Shown: in pieces, positions 36,301 to 47,875 of the stretch | How the letters are laid out: each line of letters starts with the position of its first letter | Position numbering within the stretch: position 1 is the first letter of the stretch | Assembly: GCA_018466975.1 (NCBI GenBank) | Contig: CM031558.1 | Coordinates: forward strand, 2,356,001 to 2,420,000 | Direction: 5' to 3' | Length of the DNA stretch: 64,000 nt | Source of the DNA: Sparassis latifolia | Lineage: Eukaryota > Basidiomycota > Agaricomycetes > Polyporales > Sparassidaceae | The notes under the pieces: model-generated | The model's input: the letters and a program-made list of their open reading frames with translations, nothing else | Databases searched by the model: none | What the model was told of the DNA's origin: nothing | Made by a program: the position numbers and the translations under genes

Positions 36301-38214
36301 AGCGCACCCACCTCTGAGAAACTGCAAGTGAACTCCGCGAAGCGTGGCTTGTGCTTTGTATGCCTCTGAGCTTGAGAGAGACCATGTGGCACGATGGTGC
36401 GGCCTGAAGAATCCACAGAAGCATTGGCATCTGCCAACGATGGTTGCGAGCGAAGCTGTATGGAATACTCTGACATCATTTCCTGCATTGGGGATGGTGA
36501 GTGGATGAATGGATGGCGGCTCAGTGACCACCATTCAATCTAAGGTAGCTTACTCACCAATATCACACTGCGATCTAAAGGTTCCTTGCGTTCACTTTTG
36601 AGCTGCCGGAGATGTTAGTGCATGGGGGGAAAAGACAAATGCACAATGTACCACCTTGGATGGGCACGCATGTTCAAGCAGTGCTTTGTAACCGCACTTC
36701 CCGTGCCGCCAGATCAACTTGTCGAGGATGCTCAAGATTGACCGCAATCTCTTAGGAGTCTTGCAAGGCCCATGTCGCTGAGTACCGCGATATCAGCTTC
36801 CGTTCAACCGGCGAATGATGCCAAAGGACTCACTTTGATTTCCTCTTCTCTGTCAGAGTAATCTGGCAGATGCTGAGTTTCGAACTGTTGGCGAGGCGCA
36901 ATAAAAGGACTCGACAACCCAAACTGTCGCGGAAAGACATATTTAGCCAGATGCCTGGCATCCTCAGCTTGCTTCCGCGGGTCAGGATCTACCCATTCGC
37001 TTGGTTGGACCATAGATTTTCCGTGATACGACGGCATAATGCGATTCAGGATATCTACATCATATAGCACCGGATGAGCACCGCAGGCAGTAGAACAGAA
37101 ACTGTCGCTGACGTTTGCAAGGTAAACCGAGTGCTATGGCATTGGTATTTGGGATGCAGTTTGCCCAAGAGTAAAACAGTCGACAGCGTACGAGTGATAT
37201 GTCAGCGGGTGTTCGCCTGAATCACAATGTCGGTAAGCAGAAGTTGGTTGAAAGTGGACCACCTACTTTTGAGGCGGCGTTCGTGTCTTGTGTTCTGTTG
37301 TGGGTGTGGTCGAAGAAAACGAACCGAGGCTAGCGAGACTCTTCAACCGTTTCAGCGGTCTCGAATCTGGATGGAGTTCGGTCGGTTTCCTCTTAGGAAC
37401 GCGTTCGCAGGGGATGTCTGCATATGCCCGTACGCCCATGTCATCCTTAACTACGCCGCTCACTATGGGTGGTAGTTTCGGCGTCTTCATGTGGATGATC
37501 GGGTCCCCTATCAATTGGCACAGGCATTCGTTCGGCAGAGAGACGAAGACAGAGGTCTCTGTCAAAAGATGAAACATGGCGTCTTCTCCTATTCTGAAAG
37601 GAAGAAGCTCATCGTGATATCTACTGCCCGCTCGAAGGTGATGCATACCTTTCGAAGAGAAGCTCCAACTCAGGTGCTTGTAGCGCTGTCACGTTGGTGT
37701 TCACAAAGTAATTAGTGATCGCAATGCGCGACATTCCAACTTTTCCTCGTTCTCCGTTGCGTGAAGCCTGCGCCCAATCATACAGCATGAGGTTGGGCTG
37801 AACTTGGGATCAAGGGAACACGGACACTGCGATAACCGGTAGTGATAACATTCGAAGGTCGACCCTTTGCTTTCATGAACAGCTTTCCCTGTGCCCTGTC
37901 GATTATCTATGTCTATTTAACACCTAGAGATATATCGAAAGAGTGGAGGTCTAAGAAAGACTCACTTCTCGCATATAGACCATAGGAGAAGCCGCTCTGA
38001 GTGGCCTCACAGCTTTTATATCCGTGGCGGACGTCACATACGAATTTGTCAACAAATCACGATAGAGAGAAGAGTCATTCTCCCGTTCCAGGAACTCGTG
38101 GCCACTATCCACTGGCTCTAGGATCTCCGTCAGATAGTTCCGGAGATTGTGGACTGAACTGTAGTAAGTCTTCAGTAAGGACACCGTGACAGTGACTCTA
38201 GAATTGCTAGTCAT
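33358..38214 (-). CDS. TERT: Telomerase reverse transcriptase, complete, 25 exons
   Basis: The catalytic subunit of telomerase copies the telomere repeat from its RNA template. Joining 25 exons (first 38214-37966, last 33529-33358) gives 1144 residues. TEN-like domain: LLTETSVFVSLPNECLCQLI. RNA-binding domain: KRLRSILSILDKLIWRHGKC (T motif), KPRFAEFTCSFSE and RRYETTTLHNILQGFS. Reverse-transcriptase motifs: 1/2 LLPKETGVRPIVNLRR, A VDVQACFDT (Asp 720), B' GIPQGSVLSA, C RLIDDYLLIT (Asp 873 and 874), E FPWCGYLINM. The C-terminal extension ends after LGTHAFYTVLSCKP. All three catalytic aspartates and the telomerase-specific T and CP motifs are present, so this is a functional TERT rather than a retroelement. 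No frame breaks were met. Confidence 0.95.
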
Positions 38215-38454
38215 GTTTTATCGAGAGAAAGACAGTTTGGTATATCCCCAGGTGATAGGGAACCAGCAGAAAGTCACAGTCAAGACGCGTCGCGCATCAC
38301 GTGCACTGTGACGGTGACAGAGATGGCATTGAAACACACTACATGCGACAAAATGAGACGAAAATATCGATCAGCAATACATGATCCACAATAGACCGGC
38401 CACAAAGCAATTTGATATAGTAAACGAATAGTAGAGAGGGGATAGCGCTCCTGT
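38215..38454 (-). promoter_or_regulatory. Short intergenic region upstream of TERT
   Basis: 240 bp between the TPR gene stop and the TERT ATG, both on the minus strand. It must contain the TERT promoter, so TERT transcription starts very near or within the 3' end of the neighbouring gene. Confidence 0.45.
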
Positions 38455-39460
38455 TCATGATTCGGCAACAGCTTCCGATTTGTTCTCGCGGTTGAGGAAG
38501 CCTTCCAAAACATACTTGATGAGTGGTGCTGAAGACCATAGGACTGAGCAAAGCGCACCTTTGAATTTCTGGTTATGGACTTTCTCCCGCACTTTGTCTA
38601 TTGCGCGAAGTCGGGTAAGCTCTGCGTTGATCGCAGGAGCATCTTCGACCGCAAGACATCAAAAAATGAACCGAGAGATGGACTTGGAACATACGACATA
38701 CCAGATGGATTCTTCTGTAGGAGATCCTCCAAGATCTTCTCCGCTTTCTCGAAGAAGCCAAGTTCTCCGAGCGCTTTAGCTTTACGAAACAACGCCTTGT
38801 AGTTGTCCGCGTTCTGTGTCAGAGCCTAACGGATCGATGTCATCAGAAAATTGCCGCCCACAAATGTGTCTGAAGAGACTTCTCGCCTTATCCGCCGTCT
38901 CGATGGCGCGCTTCCAATTACCCCTCTTAAGATGACATGCGGATTGGTTAGAGTAGATTTTCTCTAGCATTTCGTCCACCTGGGCATTTCGCACGTGAGC
39001 CTAGGCTTCGCCACAATAAGAAGGCCACAAGAACAACAAACCTCGGTCTTGGGCTTCGCTTTCGCTGCGCCATCAACTACGGGCTCTGTTTGCGCAGTCA
39101 ACGGTGCCAGTGGTGTTCTGCGCACAAAACACGGAAAATGAGAAGCACGACGCCACACACAACGCGGCACTCACTTATCGATTCCGTTCAAATACAACAG
39201 CGCCTTCACCGGCCCCGCAAATTAGAACACATGATATACCCAAGTAGTGCAACTTCACCTCATGATACGACCTGAGAGCTGGAGAGATTCGTATGAACGA
39301 ACTGGCAAGCTGGACGTTACATGGGACGAGCATAGCGCATATAATCCGTACCATTCTGTAATTCGCCCGCCTTGAATGCTTGATCTCCAGTCTCTTTCTT
39401 CTCCTTGGCGACGTTGAGCTTCTTCAACACTTCAGCGTTGGTTTCGTGTCCTTCAGACAT
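38455..39460 (-). CDS. Tetratricopeptide repeat protein
   Basis: Exons 39460-39352, 39278-39259 (20 nt), 39203-39175, 39117-39042, 39000-38887, 38825-38702 and 38642-38455 give 219 residues. TPR-like helix pairs are visible: KKETGDQAFKAGELQNALRS, SNQSACHLKRGNWKRAIETA and NYKALFRKAKALGELGFFEKAEK, an array like that of FKBP-linked or TTC9-type co-chaperones. The intron between exons 5 and 6 begins with GC (38886-38885) rather than GT, and is the only way I found to keep the third TPR pair in frame. The end APLIKYVLEGFLNRENKSEA is uninterrupted to TGA at 38455. It probably binds a chaperone or a partner's C-terminal tail; the partner is unknown. Confidence 0.82.
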
Positions 39461-39667
39461 GGCTGCTTGTGGTAGAAGTGAAAGGTGCAGAGAACACGAG
39501 CCTGAGGGGTGGCGCAAAGCTTGAAGCTGGAAGCGCCGGGCGATTTGGTTTAGGGGATCGCGATAACCCCCGAACAGGCACATACATACCCACCCAAAAT
39601 TATTCCTATAATTCTTGCTTCATACTACCGACGGCCTCCAGAGCGCAACTCGCCGCATCTGCAGAAA
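39461..39667. promoter_or_regulatory. Divergent promoter between the TPR gene and a tiny membrane protein gene
   Basis: 207 bp between two divergent start codons. The two genes may share regulation. Confidence 0.45.
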
Positions 39668-39974
39668 ATGTCGCTCCTCTCCAACGTCGTCGGATTTTCT
39701 CTCATTGGGCTACTCGCGCGCTTCGGCCAGCTGGGCATTCAGAAGCGCAACATCTTCTCGAGTGAGTAGCGCCCTCCCTGACACGCTCAAGTGCAGCATG
39801 ACCGACGTTCGTTGTGCAGACATGGGTGGCCACGCCATTGCCATGGTGGCTTTCGGCACTCTGGGATACGGGGCGTATCACTGGGACCAGCGCGCGGCAG
39901 TCCTACTGGAGGAGAAGCGGGCAGAGATCGCAGAGCGTAGGCAACGAAAGGTGGAGGCGGCGCAGTCGAATTGA
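39668..39974 (+). CDS. Small predicted membrane protein (82 aa)
   Basis: Exons 39668-39761 and 39820-39974 join at IFSN to give 82 residues. Residues 4-22 (LSNVVGFSLIGLLARFGQL) and about 34-49 (GGHAIAMVAFGTLGYGAYHW) are two hydrophobic helices. A charged helical tail (LLEEKRAEIAERRQRK) follows. The size, an N-terminus without acidic residues, and the paired helices with a charged tail recall supernumerary subunits of mitochondrial respiratory complexes or ATP synthase. I cannot name the subunit. Splice signals are canonical and the frame is clean. Confidence 0.7.
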
Positions 39975-41266
39975 AGCTGTGCGATGACGCTGGAGACTGA
40001 TACGTGCGCATGATTCCTTGTACTATTCGACTCTTCGCGGCATGAAATGCGCGTTACAGATTAATGCTCAGAGTGCGGCGAGTACACCGGGTTGCCACCG
40101 CACGGCGACATTATCTACTTGCGGATAGAAAGCTATCGTGTGTAATCCCGCATGGAAAGACGTTCGACTTGCGACCAATGCTGTGTATGAGGATACATGC
40201 AGAGTCGTGGATTCTGCAAGGTTCAGCAGTGCTTTATTTTTTTTCAAATAATTCCTCGCCGCTCCTGGTGACATGCCGGTTCTCGCAACAGCATCTCCCA
40301 AGAAGCCCACCTTCGCAGATAAACAAAAATCTATTCCTCCGACAACTAAAACTATAATGGTGGAAGATCACGTATCCTACATAGCCCAATGGGCCAATAT
40401 ACAACGAGGATCCCAGCAGGATGTACAACCGAATGAACGAACGAAGACGCTCTCATCAGAGGCGAAGAATCGGAAGTAGGGGAGCAAGTCAACTGTGCAA
40501 GGCGCAAGGCGACAGCGAAACGGCCGCAGAAAAACGAGAAACTAGGAATGTGTGGGAGTGAGGGAGTAAGGCTAAGGCTAACGGGGCGCAAAGATGAACA
40601 GCGAATGAGTGAATCGAATAATGGCGAAGATAGAGCAAAGGCCAAGGGCAAGATGCACAGAACAAGTTCCAGCAACAGAAAGAGAGACCAGAAGAATCGC
40701 GGCAGAGCGCAGAAGTGAAAACATGTTGTACAACGCGAAAGAAACCAGTATTCCGTCTGGTATACAAGAAAGCAACTTCGACATGACATCTCGAGAGCAC
40801 GAGACCGGAAGTATAACCAAGCAGTTCCTGCGGAGATGTGAACAGAAAGAAAGAGTAAGGAGTGTCGAATTTGGTGGAAGGGAAATACAGAGCAAAGGTG
40901 CGACGGGAGAGTCGAATGTTGATTGAAACTCGGTTTCTGGAAGGCGCGAAAGGCGAGGGAACGTGGGACAGCAAATTATCTGTCGAGAAGAAACAACCAG
41001 GGATAGAGAGTGTACAGACGCATATTGCGTCGGGAGAGGTGGGATAGTAATGTGCATAGTGCTTTCCGCGGAATGAACAAGGATGCGTGTTGTAAAATTA
41101 ACGGTGAATGGATGAATGTAGCGAACTTGCTGCGGACCATAATGATGTACAGGGTGTGAATACATATGGTCTACACGTCTTGCGACGCAGAAGGTGGTGC
41201 TGCACTGCGATTCAGATGGAGACGGCCGGTCGTGGTGTGAAATTGACGGCCCTCGCCAACGAAATT
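39975..41266. other. Long stretch without a supported gene
   Basis: About 1.3 kb between the small membrane protein gene and the stop of the Ser/Pro-rich gene. The part from 40480 to 41050 is strongly purine-rich on the plus strand, which makes long overlapping open frames on the minus strand. These have no domain or splice logic. It may be the 3' untranslated region of the Ser/Pro-rich gene. Confidence 0.45.
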
Positions 41267-42947
41267 TCAGTGTAGCTGGAAAGCGCTCCCGAGTCCCAGA
41301 CCTGCGCCGGTATCGACGTTCTCCTCGCTCGGAGGGGTTGGGACACTGCTAAAGGAGATCTTTCTTGCCGGAGGCCGCTGAGGCAAGCGGGACCCATGGG
41401 TACGGCGAAGGGGCTTCGCCTGCGTGGTCTGTGGGGTGACCGGAGTACGATGGAGGAGAGTGGCGCCCGCAGCACCACGAATCGCAACCGGCGAGTCGGT
41501 AGACTTGAGCTTGCGCGATTTCGGGGTACCAGTGCGAGATACGGGACGAAACATCGAAGGACTGGATACGGGAAGCGGAAGGGGCAACTCAGGACCCAGA
41601 ATACTCGGGTTCCGCTGCAGATTAGCCTTCAGCCTGGACGAGCGCCGAGGGGGAGTCTCTTTCGGGATCCTGGATTTGTCGATGGTCTGATGTGACTGCT
41701 TTACAGACAACTTCGACTTCTTTTCTGGTAAAGGACGAAAAGGGGGAGGAGGGGAGTTCGCTTGCACACGCGGCTTTTTCGCCTTCAAACTGCGGAGCTT
41801 CTCCTCCTCGTCTGACGAAGTGGCATCCGAATCTCTGCCACCGATACTCATGCTCATGGCGTCTGAGCTGCGTTTGGAAATCGAGCCGAATGACGGTGCA
41901 CGCTTCAGGGATCCATACAGCATTTGTCCGCCAAACGAGTCCGAGCGCTTGATGCGTTGCACTCGAGGATCAATCGCAGGAGCCATGTATGCGTCTGAGG
42001 AACTGGAGACGGAAGACATAGATCGCTGCAGGCGGGGGATGCGAGATTCACGGGAAGCGCTGGAGTTCAGAGTTGTAGAACTCGACGTGGAACGATCCAA
42101 GCGGGAGAACTGCGAGCATCGCACAGGGCTACCGAGAGGAGGAGAGGAAGCACGACTAGGAGGACGTGTGTGCGCGCGATAATCAGTAGTAATCGTTCGT
42201 TCAGTATGTTGCAAACGGTGGGAAAGTCTATAGCCAGTTGAGCCGGAAATGAAAATGTAGAATAACAAACATAATCTATTTACCTAGTAATGTTGCGGTT
42301 GTCCTTGAGGTCAAGCTTGGACGATTGCTGCATGAAATCCATGCTTGACTGCCTGTATAGGGGCCGCTTGGGACCAGTGTTGGTGGTCTGCTTTAAGATG
42401 TCGTGGTCGGGGTCATCCTCTTCGGCGATGGTGTCGCTACCGGATTCGTTCGCAGCCTCTTTTGCGCGAATGCGGGCCAGATCGACGATCTTGGCGCGAG
42501 TCGCGCGCAGCGACTGCGGCCAATCGATTGGACCTTTGGCTTGGGTAACGCCTCGAGCGATCTTGTCGAGAAGGTTGGAGGGGGGGACTGGACCATTGAA
42601 GGGGGTAAGCAAGTGTGCGGGAAGTGCGTCCAAGGTCTGCGAAAACGCGACGATAAGAACAGCGTGCAAGGCTAAAACGCGAGACACACCCTGGAAAGCA
42701 ATCGAACCTGCTCCGGGCTCCATTCGAACTCAAGCTCGTCCGCTCCATCGCAATTAGAACTATTCCAGCTATCTGTGCTCTTCCTGTTTGCATTCAAGGA
42801 GGAGAACAACGGCAGAGGAGAGTTGGAGTTGGGCGGCGTGTGTGGGGAGGACATAGAGGAGAGCAGAGAAGATCTACGACGAGGGAGAGGAAGCTGAGTG
42901 ATGACCGGAGAGAGCGAGGAGACGGCGTCAGGGTGCCGTCGGTGCAT
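41267..42947 (-). CDS. Ser/Pro/Arg-rich hypothetical protein
   Basis: Exons 42947-42690, 42636-42284 and 42227-41267 give 523 residues. The N-terminal 190 residues include a semi-ordered part, ALPAHLLTPFNGPVPPSNLL and KIVDLARIRAKEAANES. The remaining 330 are disordered and phosphorylation-prone (RSMSSVSSSSDAYMAP, GTPKSRKLKSTDSPV, basic RRSSRLKANL). No catalytic domain or transmembrane segment is present. Clean phase joins support the model. The start ATG follows an acceptor-like CCTATAG at 42966-42960, so a short upstream exon is possible. Basic clusters suggest a nuclear or cytoskeletal role, but no family is recognised. Confidence 0.68.
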
Positions 42948-45896
42948 AATGTCCTATAGGAAAAGATAGGAAAGGACAGTAAGGCGAACGCGGTACAGTA
43001 CGAGGGAAACCACTGCAGGCTGCCCATCAACAATGGGGCGATAAACATCCATCTGCTTACGTACACATCACGTGAAAATTCAGGGCAGGCCCTTTCGCGT
43101 CCCTTCCCACGCCACGCACGCGTCGACGCGCTCGAACCACAAAAAAAATACAAGACAAAATATACAAATCGGAGATCGACTCACCAGCAACCGCTTGCCT
43201 TGCCCCCCTTTCAACGTCCGAAGTTAACAGAGACCTACCGTGCATCTCTTTCCTGTAGGTTACGCTGAGAGAAGTGGTCTGACGAGGCTGCCAGCACCTT
43301 AGACTGTCCATGTCCTAAACCACCGATATCGCTCTGTGTGAAAGCTCATCACTTCTAGCAGGTTCGACTTAGAAGGGTAAGAATGGAGACGTCCTTGTAT
43401 TCCCTGGCCGAACACAAGCAGTTGCTCCATGAAGTTGTCCCCTTGTTCGACTTAGGGGTTCATTGTGGCGTTCGTCGGCAACTTTTCAACGTTCAAGAGC
43501 AGAGACACAGTACCAGAAATCACTTGCAGAAAGCAGGGAGAGCATGCTAGTTGGGAGTGAGAGCGACGATGGAACGATGGGGATGCGAAGAAGCTCAGAG
43601 CGAATTTTGTGCGTGAATTGGGACGCCACCATCAGCGTGGTGACAAGTTCAACCAGAGAACAGGTCCGGGTGCATGCATGGAGCTCAGTCAACGTCGTCG
43701 TCGTGATCAGATACCGAGACCTATCAACGGGGTCACACCACTTCCCATGGCCACCGCGCCTGCGACCTGCAGCATCGCCCTGTCCCGAAAACTCAGACTG
43801 CCGGCACGATATCACGTCTACCATGCAGGGATCTCCTATCGGTGATAACAGACTCTAATTCTCAAAAATACAGGAAATGTGCTTTCTTGGCTATATTTGC
43901 CGGAAACTTGAGAGCACCGATAGAATTTGATAATTCCTCACCCTCGTTACGCGCGGTTGGATTCAAGTTCCTTCTGCGGCTATCTGCTGTATCCGCGGAA
44001 GAATAGAGAACGTGTTCGTAAGACATCAGATATCCACAGCCATTCAGCCATTCAGTAGCATCAGGTAAGTACCCCCATCGTACCGTTGACCCTATCTCGA
44101 GCCACAGCCACACTATATTCACCCAAAAAATAGCACATCAGAGAATAGAATTTCACCAAAGCAGACAGACCAGCCGGCCGAACTGTCTGCCGTTGTGTTC
44201 TCTCGATGTCAGCAAGGCTGCCCGTTCTCCCAGGCCCTATGGGATGAATCAGGAAGACATGCAGGACGCTAATGGCAGTCATGTGGTGCACCTGCATTTC
44301 ATGTCCGGATGACTGAGACGATGAGGCCGGAAGTGGGGAATAGGCAGAATTGCGGTTAATACCGAGTGGGCATTTTCAGGGCCGTGGGTGTTCGATGACG
44401 GTCATGGAACAGATTTAAAATAGGTCGCCACAGCGCCATCCCACCTAGATTCGAAATATCCTAGCGGCTAGTTTGCAGCGCAAAGACGAAAGCTTTAAAT
44501 GATGTATCTTAGAGCCTTGCTGCGAGGTATCTATCTTGCGATGGTCAATTTTGCCGAGATCGTGTACCGACTTCGTGGGGCGGGATCGTGGCATCAAAGG
44601 CCCAAACTCAGGAATTAGGAAACCCACGCGCCGTGTGATGATGAAACTAAGAAGAAACAAGAGACACTGCGGTCAAGATCAAGATCGCTGCATATAAATG
44701 GACGTGTGCCTACGTTGTATCCCCTTTGGCACGAACACAGTCTTTGCTTTCTTCAGGCGTAAATCCTTGAAAAACACCGTAGATATCGAGAGGACAGCTT
44801 CGTAGTCGGCAGATCGCGCGGGCGCAGAAGTGAGGACCATGAAATCCCATGCAGCGACCAAGATTATCTAGGGTTTCTGCCTCGGAGGTGGCAAGGAGAG
44901 GAGCCTCGGAATTTCAACGCACCCTAGACCGGATTAAGGGAAGACGACGTCCGAGCGGTGAAAGTATAATTTCCTAACGGCAGTTGGAGGATATCAGTAG
45001 AGAATGAATTCCTGAAGACGTCAATTTCTCAGGGTGATTGATAGCGAAGGCTAGAGCCCCATCATTTCAGGACACTGACAAGTTGCTGCCCTAGGAAGGA
45101 GAGACAGATCGGAAGAAATTACCGGTGACTGAGCGCAAGGACGCAGAGGTAGACGACCGATGAAAGTGAGCTGTGCATCGGATATGCATTGTATGCGATG
45201 GCCTCTGAATATGAGCGCAACAGCCAGCTTCGTGTAGCCTTTGGACTGATAATAAGAGGTAACCGTACATGTCAACAGGCTCACCCATTCAACTTTGGAC
45301 ACAGTAGGCAGACCGCACAGAGCGACTCTCACTGTTTCAGAAGTACATATGTGTGGTAGTGCCACATTCGCAGGGACCGCCAGCGGTGTATGGCAGTCAT
45401 TACGCATGCAGCCCGTGATACACGAATCAAAGATCTGAAAAGGAAAATATTCAGGAAATTCGTTGGCGACAAAATAAACTCGCCTCGTTGCTGGACAAGG
45501 GCGAGGATGCGGACGAGGCTGCATCGATGCCGTCACCACCTGCCAGGCATATCATGAATTTCGCTGCTGTGTCAATTTATCATCATAATAGTTCAGACAC
45601 ACAGTATGAGAGATGGAGGTACGGTCAGTGCTTCTGCAGAAAGTGGGAGTTGCTTTCTATGGCCCGGAAGCCTAAGGAAGTCTTTTGTACTGGGCGAGAC
45701 AAGAACGAGACGAGTAGCAAGATCTGCGATCTCGGCAAGCGTAACATGCCGATACTTGTTCTTGTGGCGAAGTCTCCAAGTGCTTTCGTAGAATACAACG
45801 TCGTTACAACGAGGCTCTCATTCAAATACAAGGAACAGATAAGCAACATAGTACACGATACGCCATGCAGTAGAATATACAGTAACCAATCTCCGG
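42948..45896. other. Large gene-poor stretch
   Basis: About 2.95 kb. The left end must hold the promoter of the Ser/Pro-rich gene. The rest contains scattered open frames of 60-160 codons on both strands with no shared splice signals or domain motifs. I could not support any gene, terminal repeat or tRNA. Confidence 0.4.
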
Positions 45897-47162
45897 TCAA
45901 GTCTTCGTGGTGATCTTCCTCGTAAGAGTCCTCAACCTCTCCGCATTCTTCTTCCTCCTTTCGATATCCACATCTACGCTGAAGTTGCTCTTGGAGATAC
46001 CCGCGTTGGACCTTGGCGCGACGGTGTAGCTGCCCAGCTCCCTCTGCGGGATCATGACTGCATTCTTCCGGACGCGGTTCTTTTCACTCTCCTTGGCACG
46101 CGCCAGGATCGCGTTAAGACGCTCTCCTGCACGGGCACCCTCGCCTTCTCCAGTTTGGGCGGTGGGGATGACACGGTCGCGGTAGGAGGCACTACGTTTG
46201 ATGATAGGTCGAGACCATGTGGAAACGAGGTCGTTTGCGAGGCGGGCAATATCTGGAGTTACGCGCTTGCACTTTGTGTAGAAGATTACGACCCTGCCCA
46301 GTCGCGACTCCTTAAGCACGTTCGTATCAATAAATTCCATCTTTTTTAGGATAGGGAAGAAGTCTTTCTGGATATCAAGGGCGGGGAGTGATTTATCTGG
46401 CAGTGGTTCAAGCCATTTTCGGACACCCTCGAGCAAGTTGTTGTCGATGATTGACTGCGCAAGTGATGTCCTGAGCGACTAACGGTCAGTGACCTACCGC
46501 ACTAAAAGGGAAGGGAGACGCACTTTCGTAGCACCTCCACAACCTGCGGCAACAGCCTCAGCTTAGACGTAGCAGGAAGCTTCTCTTTATTGGCCTGCTC
46601 ATCGTCCGCAGCCGCAGCGAGCATGGCCTCCCGCAAACGAGAGACTTCTTCGTCGGCGTAACGATCGAGGACGTCCTCATCATCCTTCTTCTTTCTCTTG
46701 CTCTTGACTCTCTTGGTCTTCAAAATGGCTTCGATCTGCATGTCGAGCTTCAACTTGGAAGCTGTCATATATCCCGATCAGTCAGTGAAAATGACCATCG
46801 TAAGGCACACACCTTGCTCAGGAGGCAGCTGACTGAGGTCAATCTCTTCTGGCTGCGACCTTCTCTTCCTCTTCCGTGTAGGAGCCTTCCGCTCCCCTTC
46901 CTCGCGAGCCCGTCGTCCCCTCCGCTTCTTCACCACTGGGGCAAGTTTCTCTTGCACATACTCGTCGGCTGAGTCTCCCGAGGACTCGTCCTCTTCACGA
47001 GCAACTGGAGATTCCCTCCCTTTTGGCTGCTCCTGGGGAATGTCTGCATGGTACCCTCAATACATGCATGGAGACTACTTTCAGGATATGAGTCTCACCG
47101 TCGTCGAAGTCAGAGAGTTCAGAGTCAGAACCGAAGATATCGCGCTCCAGGTCATTTTGTGC
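45897..47162 (-). CDS. Transcription elongation factor SPN1/IWS1 (5' end not resolved)
   Basis: Exons 47162-47099, 47043-46813, 46761-46524 and 46470-45897 give about 368 residues. The first third is acidic then basic (DIFGSDSELSDFDD, RKRKRRSQPEEI). The conserved core has MQIEAILKTKRVKSKRKKKD and the TFIIS N-terminal-like domain (LAQSIIDNNLLEGVRKWLEP and ILKKMEFIDTNVLKESRLGR). The end, with RPIIKRSASYRDR and VMIPQRELGSYTVAP, is the signature of Spn1/Iws1. Spn1 binds Spt6 and RNA polymerase II during elongation. The 64-nt exon at 47162 starts after an AG and has no ATG in frame, so at least one further 5' exon remains unassigned. Confidence 0.9.
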
Positions 47163-47671
47163 CTAATACGACAGAAAAAGTAATCAGCTACCGTATATCT
47201 CGCGGAATAATGGTACACACAGGCATTGTAGAGGTGGTTGCTCAGCTCAGGCTGTGAAGTACTTGTTAAGCGCTCACCTGACAAGATGTCACACAAATGT
47301 GGTCACAGTCACTCGAAGCGCGTGCATGTGCGGCACTCGGGAGTTACGCGATGAGTGCGAGCTCGTCATTTAATATTTTCCTTCCTTTTGGGGGAATGGC
47401 TCACCATGAAGTTCATGAAACAGATAACATGACTCCATCTCCAGAGATATAACTGTCCACCTATTCAAGTCCAAAGGGTTTTTGGGAGAGACACGACAAC
47501 ACAATTAATGCAGCAGGTAAGTTATAATATTCAATAGATACAACGCAAAGGTGTGTAGGTGCAGTCTGAATATATCCGCCACATCCATGATGGTGACGCA
47601 GAGGGAAGCGTAGTAATCGCCTGAAGCTCGTCAAGATCATGCGATAAGGACACACATCTTTGACTACGCAC
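47163..47671. other. Region upstream of SPN1/IWS1
   Basis: This should hold the missing first exon and promoter of SPN1. A CAG/GTGAGC donor near 47279 and a TTAG acceptor at 47163 could bound the first intron, but I could not find a start codon that joins in frame. Confidence 0.4.
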
Positions 47672-47875
47672 CTAGATGTGTAACACGAGCTCATCCATGA
47701 TAGTCCATGAAATCACCGTACCAGTTACTGGAAGCGGCATTTCCTCTATTTTTGGCTGGGGTCTTTGCGCCCTCAGCTTAGGATACAGCCACGTATTTTG
47801 CAGCGGTGCAGCGTCGGCCAATGAGACGCCAAGGGCGATGGAGAGAACGAATGCTGCGAGGAACGAGAGACGCAT
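47672..47875 (-). CDS. Putative small secreted protein
   Basis: Starting at ATG 47875-47873, the frame encodes 67 residues beginning MRLSFLAAFVLSIALGVSLA, a good signal peptide with a likely cleavage before or near DAAPLQ. The remainder is Pro-rich with no cysteines. A GT after the codons for LPVTG (near 47720) could begin an intron, which would change the C-terminus. The gene has no visible homologue, and a chance ORF with a hydrophobic start is possible. Confidence 0.35.
   Translation of the reverse strand: MRLSFLAAFVLSIALGVSLADAAPLQNTWLYPKLRAQRPQPKIEEMPLPVTGTVISWTIMDELVLHI

Noticed and set aside
33358..38214. Reverse-transcriptase motifs as a LINE or LTR retrotransposon
   Set aside because: Telomerase-specific T and CP motifs, the TEN-like domain and single-copy style introns show it is TERT. 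No gag, integrase or LTRs are present.
38529..38560. A 30-nt GT-AG intron near the end of the TPR gene
   Set aside because: Too short for a fungal intron, and the stretch reads through in frame as ten codons.
40352..41165. Several long overlapping minus-strand frames (80-195 codons)
   Set aside because: They arise from a purine-rich plus strand that lacks stop codons by composition. No splice logic, domains or charge pattern of a protein.
45051..45913. 162-codon minus and 141-codon plus frames upstream of SPN1
   Set aside because: Composition is irregular, there are no motifs, and no exons can be joined to them; treated as chance frames.
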